A DNA stretch of 64,000 bases from assembly GCF_002261475.1 (NCBI RefSeq), contig NZ_NEVN01000005.1, forward strand, positions 186,001 through 250,000. Direction: 5' to 3'. Source of the DNA: Bordetella genomosp. 5 (GTDB lineage: Bacteria > Pseudomonadota > Gammaproteobacteria > Burkholderiales > Burkholderiaceae_B). The notes beneath the pieces are model-generated. The model searched no databases. It saw only the letters and a program-made list of their open reading frames with translations, and was not told the origin of the DNA. Below, piece by piece: positions 57,947 through 64,000 of this stretch. Numbering within the stretch: the stretch's first letter is position 1; each line of letters begins with the position of its first letter. The translations under genes were made by a program, and so were the position numbers.

Positions 57947-60130
57947 ATGAAAGAGCAGGATCGAAACACGCACCGCGAGGCGACCGGGCGGCGTGACGCC
58001 GCAGGCATGTCTGGCGCGGGGGCGGAAAGGCGCGGCGAACGCGTCTCGCGGGGGCTACGTGCGTGCGGCACGGTGGGAGCGATGAGCACGGCGCTTTGCG
58101 TCGCGCTCGGCGCGCAGGCGCAGCCCGTCGGGGTGGGCAGCGGAGCAGGCGCCGATGCACAGTCGGCCACCGTCGAGCTGAATCCGGTGGTCGTGACGGC
58201 CACGCGCAATGCGCAGCGGCTCGATGAGGTGCCCTCGTCCATGGAAGTCGCGGACGGCAAGGTGCTCCAGGAGACCGTGGCCACCAGTTTCATCGATCAG
58301 CTGAAGAAGAACGCCAGCGTCGATGTGATCCAGTACCCGAACGGCCTGGCCGGCATCGGCCTGCGCGGCATGCGGCCGAACTTCGAATTCACGATCAACC
58401 CGCGCACGCTTGTGCTCATCGATGGACGTCCGTCGGGCTCGACCAGCTTCACCACGCTGTCGCCGGAGAGCATCGAGCGCGTCGAAGTGCTGAAAGGGCC
58501 CGCGTCTTCGCTCTATGGTGCATCGGCCATGGGCGGTGTGGTGAACATCATCACCAAGCGCTCCACGGGCCCCATCGGCGGATCCATCGGCGTGGGCTAC
58601 GGTTCGTTCGACACCCGCATGACCGATGTCGCGCTGGGCGGATCACTGGGCGAGCGCAGCGACTTCGATCTGGCACTGGGCTATGTGAACCAGAACGGCG
58701 ATTTCAAGACGGGCGCGGGCGACAGGCGGCCCAATAGCGACTTCCGCCGCACCTCGGGCAAGCTGCGCGTCGGCTCGGACCTGACCGAGGTCGTGCGCGT
58801 CGACGCGACGCTGGACTGGGCGGACCTGCGCAACAACGCACCGGGACCGCTCAGCTTCGATCCGCCCAACGCCTCTGCCAACGAGACGGACCGGGTGGGC
58901 GGCGACCTGCGCTTCACGCTCACGCCGCAGGATCACCTGATCACCGCCGTCGCCTATGCGTCGCGAGAGAACTACAACTACATCACGGTGCCCGCCACGG
59001 CGGATCGCTACCGGTCCAGCCGTACGGAATCGCGCTACCTGGGCTTCCAGCTCCAGGACGTGTGGGCCTTCAACGACACCATGACCCTGACCTACGGCGC
59101 CGACTGGCAGCGGGTCGAGGCCGACCGGTTTTCGTACAGCGCGCAAGGCGCGCGCCTCGCACCGTTCAGTCCCAACGAGCGGCGCGACAGCAATGGCATC
59201 TTCGCCGAATGGGGCAGCCGCTGGCTCGAGGACAGGCTGATCGTGACGCTGGGCAGTCGATACGACTGGATTCGCTCCAGCACCCTCGATACGCCCTACA
59301 AGTCCTCGTATACGCCCGGCGGCTCGGACTTTACGAGCTTCAACCCGCGCGGCGGCGTGGTCTACAAGCTGACCGAGCATTGGCGCCTGCATGGCTCGGC
59401 CGGCACGGCGTTCGCGCCGCCGCAGGGCAGCGAGCTGGCAGGGGAGAACGTGGAGTATGCCGGGTCGCAGCGCCGCATCACCACCGGCAATCCGGGCCTC
59501 AAGCCGGAGCGCAATCGAAGCTGGGATCTGGGCGTGGGCTATGCCGATGCGCGCGTCGACGCCGACCTGACGTACTTCGACTCCCGCATCCGCGACCGGA
59601 TTCGTTCGGTGATCGTGAGCAATACGGCCACCGAGCGCGTCAGCAGCTACGAAAACGCCAATAAGTCGCGCATGCGCGGGATCGAGGCGCGGCTCGCCTA
59701 TGACGCCGGGCACTGGTTCGGCCTGCCGTCCGGCCGTATTGGATTGTCGGGCAGCCTGACACGCCTGCTGCAAGCCGAAGACTTCGACGCGGCGGGCGCC
59801 ACGCCGATCCGCAACGTGGCGAAGTGGAAGGGCAATCTGTCGCTCACGGTCAGTGACGGCCACGCGCTGTCGGCCACCTTGACGGCGCGGCACGTCGACA
59901 CCCGCTACGACACCGACAACAGTCAGCGCAGCGTTTACACGGGCGGGCGCGGCGGCCTGTTCGAGAACGAGCCGTTCACGGTGGTCGACCTGAGCGCGCG
60001 CTGGAAGGTGACGCCCAAGGACACGCTGCGCTTCGATGTGTCCAACGTGTTCGATCGCGACTATTACGAGAAGGCCGACTACATCATGGCCGGTCGCGCC
60101 TACTACCTGCGCTACACACGAGCCCTGTGA
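57947..60130 (+). CDS. TonB-dependent outer-membrane receptor (CirA/BtuB-like)
   Basis: A 727-residue receptor. A long basic N-terminus precedes the signal core (VGAMSTALCVALGAQA). A TonB-box-like ELNPVVVTATRNAQRLDEV is followed by a plug domain (FIDQLKKNASVDVIQYPNGLAGIGLRGMRPNF, VLIDGRP, IERVEVLKGPASSLYGASAMGGVVNIIT) and a 22-strand barrel ending FDRDYYEKADYIMAGRAYYLRYTRAL. It should take up a metal chelate or tetrapyrrole. The gene starts an operon with ExbB-like, DUF2149 and CobN-like genes. ATG 57947 was chosen because the frame upstream crosses the Zur-like box. The stop overlaps the next start. Confidence 0.92.
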   Translation: MKEQDRNTHREATGRRDAAGMSGAGAERRGERVSRGLRACGTVGAMSTALCVALGAQAQPVGVGSGAGADAQSATVELNPVVVTATRNAQRLDEVPSSMEVADGKVLQETVATSFIDQLKKNASVDVIQYPNGLAGIGLRGMRPNFEFTINPRTLVLIDGRPSGSTSFTTLSPESIERVEVLKGPASSLYGASAMGGVVNIITKRSTGPIGGSIGVGYGSFDTRMTDVALGGSLGERSDFDLALGYVNQNGDFKTGAGDRRPNSDFRRTSGKLRVGSDLTEVVRVDATLDWADLRNNAPGPLSFDPPNASANETDRVGGDLRFTLTPQDHLITAVAYASRENYNYITVPATADRYRSSRTESRYLGFQLQDVWAFNDTMTLTYGADWQRVEADRFSYSAQGARLAPFSPNERRDSNGIFAEWGSRWLEDRLIVTLGSRYDWIRSSTLDTPYKSSYTPGGSDFTSFNPRGGVVYKLTEHWRLHGSAGTAFAPPQGSELAGENVEYAGSQRRITTGNPGLKPERNRSWDLGVGYADARVDADLTYFDSRIRDRIRSVIVSNTATERVSSYENANKSRMRGIEARLAYDAGHWFGLPSGRIGLSGSLTRLLQAEDFDAAGATPIRNVAKWKGNLSLTVSDGHALSATLTARHVDTRYDTDNSQRSVYTGGRGGLFENEPFTVVDLSARWKVTPKDTLRFDVSNVFDRDYYEKADYIMAGRAYYLRYTRAL

Positions 60131-60693
60131 TGATCGACGCCAAACTTATTCTGGAACAGATCGCCCAGCTTTTGTTTCTGCCGGTCCTGGGCCTGCTCGT
60201 GGCGCTGGTCGTCTGGGCGCTGGTGGCATTGGGGATGTTCGCACGCAGCGCCTGGGGGCGCTGGCGCGGACAGCGTCCGGCCCTGCTGCGCTACGCCGGG
60301 CGCATCGACGCGGCTGCGAGCAGCCCGCACGCCGATGCGGACCTGCGCATCGAGCAGGTGCTGGCGCAGGCCGAGCACGCGGGGCTGCGCAGCCTGAACG
60401 CCGTGCGATTCGCGGTGCGGGCGGGACCGTCGCTCGGGCTGATGGGCACGCTGATTCCGATGGCGGCAGCGCTCAATGGCCTGGCGCGCGGCGATCTGCC
60501 GGGCCTGGCCGACCAGATGGTCGTGGCATTCTCGGCCACCATCGTCGGCATCGCGATCGGGGTGGTGGCCCACGTGATGGCGATGGTGCGCGAGGGGTGG
60601 CAGCGGGCCGATCTCGATGCGTTGCGCCTGCATGCCGAGCGCGCGCTGCGTGCGCTCGAGTCGGGCGGCCCGGTGGCGGGAGGCAAGGCGTGA
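60130..60693 (+). CDS. ExbB/TolQ/MotA-like proton-channel protein
   Basis: A 187-residue membrane protein: one segment near the start (FLPVLGLLVALVVWALVALGMF), a cytosolic stretch, then the paired channel segments (RAGPSLGLMGTLIPMAAALNGLARGD and GLADQMVVAFSATIVGIAIGVVAHVMAMV) with the family GP-LGLMGTL motif. It uses the proton gradient to drive TonB-type transport. There is no ExbD nearby; the DUF2149 protein that follows may take that place. The ATG overlaps the receptor stop by one base. Confidence 0.9.
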   Translation: MIDAKLILEQIAQLLFLPVLGLLVALVVWALVALGMFARSAWGRWRGQRPALLRYAGRIDAAASSPHADADLRIEQVLAQAEHAGLRSLNAVRFAVRAGPSLGLMGTLIPMAAALNGLARGDLPGLADQMVVAFSATIVGIAIGVVAHVMAMVREGWQRADLDALRLHAERALRALESGGPVAGGKA

Positions 60694-61046
60694 GGCGGCG
60701 GCTGCGCTACGCGCGCTCCCGGCTGGAGGGTGTGCACCACGACGATCCGCTGGCCGGTGTCGCCAATCTCTTCGACGCCAGCCTGGCCTTCATCGTGGCG
60801 ATGGCGCTGGCGCTCTTTTCGGTGCTGGGGTCAACCGATCTGCTGAGCGAGGAGGCGTCGTGGACGCTGATGCGGCGCTCGGCGAGCGGCGAGCTCGAGA
60901 TCGTGAGCAAGGAACAGCAGCAGGTGAAGGTCGAGCGGGTCAGCGATCGTCAGCTGTCGGGCGAGGGCGAGCGGCTGGGTACAGCCTATCGCCTGCCCGA
61001 TGGCCAGGTGGTGTACGTCCCGGAACAGGAAGGCAAGGCGCGGTAA
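60690..61046 (+). CDS. DUF2149 protein, ExbD-like position
   Basis: A 118-residue protein starting at GTG (VRRRLRYARSRLEG). DDPLAGVANLFDASLAFIVAMALALFSVLG is the DUF2149 signature: a short basic cytosolic end, one membrane segment, and a periplasmic tail rich in charged residues. The topology matches ExbD/TolR, supporting a role as partner of the ExbB-like protein. GGGAGG precedes the start, and the gene overlaps its upstream neighbour by four bases and the CobN-like gene by one (TAATG). Confidence 0.88.
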   Translation: MRRRLRYARSRLEGVHHDDPLAGVANLFDASLAFIVAMALALFSVLGSTDLLSEEASWTLMRRSASGELEIVSKEQQQVKVERVSDRQLSGEGERLGTAYRLPDGQVVYVPEQEGKAR

Positions 61047-64000
61047 TGAGCATGCAGAGGGAGCGGGAGACGTCGGCGCGGGCGCCGTTGACACAGGGGC
61101 TGGCGCCGCGACGCCGGCGGCGGGCGGCGATTGTGCTGGCGCTGGCGGCGTGGTGGCTGGGCGCGGCCTGGGCCGGGTCGCCCGCGGCGACGCAGGCCAG
61201 GGATGCCGCGGCAGCGGGCGTGGCGGCAGCCGGGCCTGCGACAGGCGACGCCGTCGCGACCACCGCAGCACCGGCTGCCGCAGCGCCGCAGGCCTCGGCC
61301 GCGCCTGTCGTGGCCAGCCGTCCGCGCGTTGCTGTCATTTCCATCGAGCTGGCCCAGCAGCCCACCGCCATGCGGGCCGCCGTGGCGCGTCAGGCTGGCG
61401 CGTTCGACATCGATCTGTTCGGGCTCGGCGGTGGACTCTTGCCCGGGATCGACGATGTCGATCTGACGGCTTACGATCTGGTGCTCATCGAGGGTGTGGG
61501 TCCGCGGCTCGCGCAGTATCGCGGCCGCATCGAGGCGGCCGCGCGCCATACCCGCGTGCTGGTGCTCAACGGCGCGCAATGGGCTCGGGGCAACGTGCCC
61601 GAGACGGCCGTGCCCCAGGCGATGGACTACTGGCGTAACGGCACCGTCGACAACTACGCCCGGCTTTTCGATTACCTCGGTGCGCGTCTGCTGGGCCTGA
61701 CGCGGCCGGTGCAGGCGCCGGTTCACTACGCCGACCGCGCCTTCTACCACCCCGATCATCCGCAAGGCTTCGACACCGTGGAGCGCTATCTCGCGTGGGC
61801 GGGGCAACGTTTTCCGGATGCGGCCACGCGTCCGCGGGTCGGGATCGTGTTCTACCGCAGCCTCGTGCTCACGCAGAATGCCGCCGTGATCGATGCCCTG
61901 ATCAGCGAGACCGAGCGGCAGGGCGGCTTGCCCGTGCCCCTGTGGCGCAGCGATAGCCACGACACGTTGCGGCATCTGCGCGGGGCCGACGGCAAGGCGA
62001 GGGTGGATGTCTTGATCCTGTGCGCGAGCCAGATCGATTACACCGACCATCGCGCCGGCGTCGCCGACGCCCGCGCGCTGGGTGTGGCCGTGCTGGGGTG
62101 CACCACGGACTACACCCGGAACGCAGCGCAATGGCGCGCCGATGCGGGCGGTTTCGCGCCCGATCGCAGCGGTCAGCTCGCGCTGAGCGAGGCCAACGGG
62201 ATGATCGAACCCCTGATGGTGGGCGCGCGGCACATACAGGCCGGCGGCGCGGTGGCGCACGAACCGATCGTCGAACAAGTGCAATGGCGCGTCGCCCGCG
62301 CGCTGGCCTGGACCCGGTTGCACCGTTTGCCCAATGCCGAGAAGCGGCTCGTCATCGCCTATCACAGCGAGGCCGCCGACCAGGCGGACGTGGGCAGCGA
62401 TCCCGACAGCTACCTCGACGCCCAGGCCAGCCTGGCGGCGCTGCTGCCGAGACTGCGGCGTGAGGGCTACGATCTCGGCCCGGACCCCTTGCCCGACGCG
62501 AAAGCGCTGGCCGAGCGGATGGCGCGCGATGGCGGCAACGTGAGCGCAGGCAGCGCACGCGACGCCCGCGATGAGCAGTCCCCGCGCGCTCAGGCCGAAC
62601 TTGCGCGCCGCATCGCGGCGGGCAGCGCGGTGACCGTGCCGCTGCCGCAGTACCTGGCCTGGTACCAGGACTTGCCCGAGACGCTGCGCCGCGCCACCGA
62701 GGCGCGCTGGGGGCCGCCTCCCGGACGCTTGATGGTGCATCAAAACCCAGCCGGAGAGCACGAGATCGTGATCCCGGTGCTGCGCTTCGGCAAGGTGGTG
62801 CTGGCGCCCCATCCCGTGTGGGGCTATCTGCAGGACGCCGGCGCGCTGGCGTCCACCGGTGCGCTGCCCCCGCACCATCAGTACATCGCGTTCTATCTGT
62901 GGATGGCGCATGGCGAGCATGCCGATGCCTACGTACCGTTGTTCACGCAACTATCGCTCATGCCCGGCAAGCAGCAGGGGCCCTGGCGCGATGACGCGGT
63001 CGGACGGCTGATGGGTACGTTGCCGCACATCCAGCCCACACCGCTGCAGTCCAATGGGGGCGTGGGTAACAAGCGCCGTGCCAGCGCCACGACGACCGGC
63101 TTCATGCCGGCCATGGCGCAGGGCGAGCTGCCACCGGACCTGGTGGCGCTGCGTGACCGCCTGGAGGCGGCGGGGAGCAGCGAGCTCGAGACGGAGCGGC
63201 AGGCCGTGCGGACCCTGGCCACGCCGCACGCCCGTGCGTTGGGGCTCGACCCGGCGCAGGCGCCGTGGCATGACGTGGACGCGGCATTGCGGCGTTACCT
63301 CGAGGAGGTGGCGACGGCGGTGATTCCACTGGGCGGCCACGTGCTGGGTCAGGCCCCCGACGCCGACACGACGGCCCGCATGGTGCATGCCATGCTGGCC
63401 GGCGAGTTCGACCACCCCCCGAGTCTGCCCACGGTGCGCGCGGCGCTGTCCGGCGCGTCGACGGACATGCCCCCCGACGCCGCCGCGCGGACCCATGACT
63501 TCGCCGCGCGCATCGCGGCGGCGGGGCGGGAGACGGACGCGCTGCTGGCAGCGCTCTCGGGTGGGTACGTCGAGCCGGGCCCGATGGCCGATGCGGTACG
63601 CAACCCGGATGCCTTGCCAGCTGGCCGCAACCCATACACGTTCGCCACCCGCACCTTGCCCACGCGCGAGGCGTGGGACACAGGCGCGCGGCTGGCCGAC
63701 GAGCTGGTGTCGGACTACCGGCGCGGCCACGATGGTGCAACGCCTCGCAAGGTGGCCTTCGTGCTCTGGTCGGTGGAGACCGCGCAGAACCACGGTGCCA
63801 TCGAAGCGCAGATCCTGCGCCTGCTGGGGGCGCGTCCGGTGTGGAATCCGCGTGGCGAAGTGGTCGACGTCGTGCTGGATAGCCGTGCGGCGCTGGGACG
63901 CCCGCGTGTGGATGTGCTGGTGACCACGTCGGGCACGTATCGCGACCACTTCGGCGACAAGATCGCCATGCTGTCCAAGGCGGTGCGCCTCGCCGCCGCG
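61046..64000 (+). CDS. Exported CobN-like protein, C-terminus off the right edge
   Basis: About 985 codons are open from ATG 61046 to the right edge. A basic n-region (RRRRRAAIVLALAAWWLGAAWA) is a signal peptide or anchor. An Ala-rich linker leads to a CobN/magnesium-chelatase H-type domain: YDLVLIEGVGPR, MVGARHIQAGG, WARLHRLPNAEKRLVI, LPPHHQYIAFYLWM and GRNPYTFATRTLPTREAWD, followed by KVAFVLWSVETAQNHGAIEAQILRLLGARP. The cobaltochelatase motif around GKHGTLEWLPGK is altered here (PLFTQLSLMPGKQQG). Being exported and lacking CobST partners, it is unlikely to insert cobalt in the cytoplasm; a periplasmic metal or tetrapyrrole-binding role in the TonB uptake operon is inferred. Confidence 0.88.
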   Translation, partial: MSMQRERETSARAPLTQGLAPRRRRRAAIVLALAAWWLGAAWAGSPAATQARDAAAAGVAAAGPATGDAVATTAAPAAAAPQASAAPVVASRPRVAVISIELAQQPTAMRAAVARQAGAFDIDLFGLGGGLLPGIDDVDLTAYDLVLIEGVGPRLAQYRGRIEAAARHTRVLVLNGAQWARGNVPETAVPQAMDYWRNGTVDNYARLFDYLGARLLGLTRPVQAPVHYADRAFYHPDHPQGFDTVERYLAWAGQRFPDAATRPRVGIVFYRSLVLTQNAAVIDALISETERQGGLPVPLWRSDSHDTLRHLRGADGKARVDVLILCASQIDYTDHRAGVADARALGVAVLGCTTDYTRNAAQWRADAGGFAPDRSGQLALSEANGMIEPLMVGARHIQAGGAVAHEPIVEQVQWRVARALAWTRLHRLPNAEKRLVIAYHSEAADQADVGSDPDSYLDAQASLAALLPRLRREGYDLGPDPLPDAKALAERMARDGGNVSAGSARDARDEQSPRAQAELARRIAAGSAVTVPLPQYLAWYQDLPETLRRATEARWGPPPGRLMVHQNPAGEHEIVIPVLRFGKVVLAPHPVWGYLQDAGALASTGALPPHHQYIAFYLWMAHGEHADAYVPLFTQLSLMPGKQQGPWRDDAVGRLMGTLPHIQPTPLQSNGGVGNKRRASATTTGFMPAMAQGELPPDLVALRDRLEAAGSSELETERQAVRTLATPHARALGLDPAQAPWHDVDAALRRYLEEVATAVIPLGGHVLGQAPDADTTARMVHAMLAGEFDHPPSLPTVRAALSGASTDMPPDAAARTHDFAARIAAAGRETDALLAALSGGYVEPGPMADAVRNPDALPAGRNPYTFATRTLPTREAWDTGARLADELVSDYRRGHDGATPRKVAFVLWSVETAQNHGAIEAQILRLLGARPVWNPRGEVVDVVLDSRAALGRPRVDVLVTTSGTYRDHFGDKIAMLSKAVRLAAA

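Noticed and set aside
60986-62950. 654-codon reverse frame opposite the CobN-like gene
   Set aside because: Shadow of the CobN-like frame, which has family motifs throughout.

Overview
The window is GC-rich, densely packed bacterial chromosome with no rRNA, tRNA, CRISPR or integrase gene. Three Bug/TctC-type periplasmic receptors, a FixJ-type two-component pair, fabV, fetAB-like genes, cfa and a CobN-like gene point to a betaproteobacterium of the order Burkholderiales, probably Alcaligenaceae (Bordetella/Achromobacter relatives). That placement is inferred from gene content, not measured. Both edges cut genes: a hydantoinase A-like gene on the left and a CobN-like gene on the right.

Layout. 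1-6 kb: hydantoinase/oxoprolinase subunit, a thiol-dioxygenase-like cupin fused to four rhodanese domains, a molybdate-binding TOBE protein, and a reverse-strand oxidative-stress operon (dps, peroxiredoxin, DsbA-like). 6-10 kb: PAS histidine kinase, FixJ-type regulator, receiver-only regulator, chloroperoxidase-like hydrolase. 10-14 kb: SDR and a nucleotide-exchange-like permease, divergent from an HxlR regulator. 14-19 kb: orphan excisionase-like DNA-binding protein, a gene scar fusing MetQ to the end of SsuD, and a probably Fur-controlled iron-type ABC operon that also carries an azurin. 19-24 kb: second two-component system, cfa, repeat-bearing exported protein. 24-30 kb: ClC transporter, fabV, LysR, and a small XRE regulator/membrane protein pair with two matching operators. 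30-34 kb: AraC regulator divergent from a Bug receptor-PhzF-RidA operon. 34-43 kb: NAD(P)-binding protein, D-amino-acid PLP enzyme, fetAB, hydrolase, galactarate dehydratase, DUF445, and an ABC ATPase with broken motifs. 43-50 kb: RHH regulator with PHB-depolymerase-like esterase, then two Bug receptor operons flanking one LysR gene. 50-58 kb: GNAT, degenerate LytM-domain protein, SUKH protein, AI-2E transporter, tam, second nucleotide-exchange-like permease, Tat-exported aldo/keto reductase. 58-64 kb: TonB receptor, ExbB-like, DUF2149 and exported CobN-like genes behind a Zur-like box.

The most informative features are: (i) the closing TonB/ExbB/DUF2149/CobN operon with its Zur-like site, a probable metal-starvation uptake system; (ii) a 42-bp promoter block present twice, 3.3 kb apart, upstream of the two Bug receptor operons that flank a LysR gene; (iii) the metQ::ssuD deletion chimera; (iv) several family members that have lost key residues (ABC ATPase, M24 hydrolase, LytM protein, three of four rhodanese domains); and (v) three in-frame 12-15-bp tandem repeats that could vary in length between strains.
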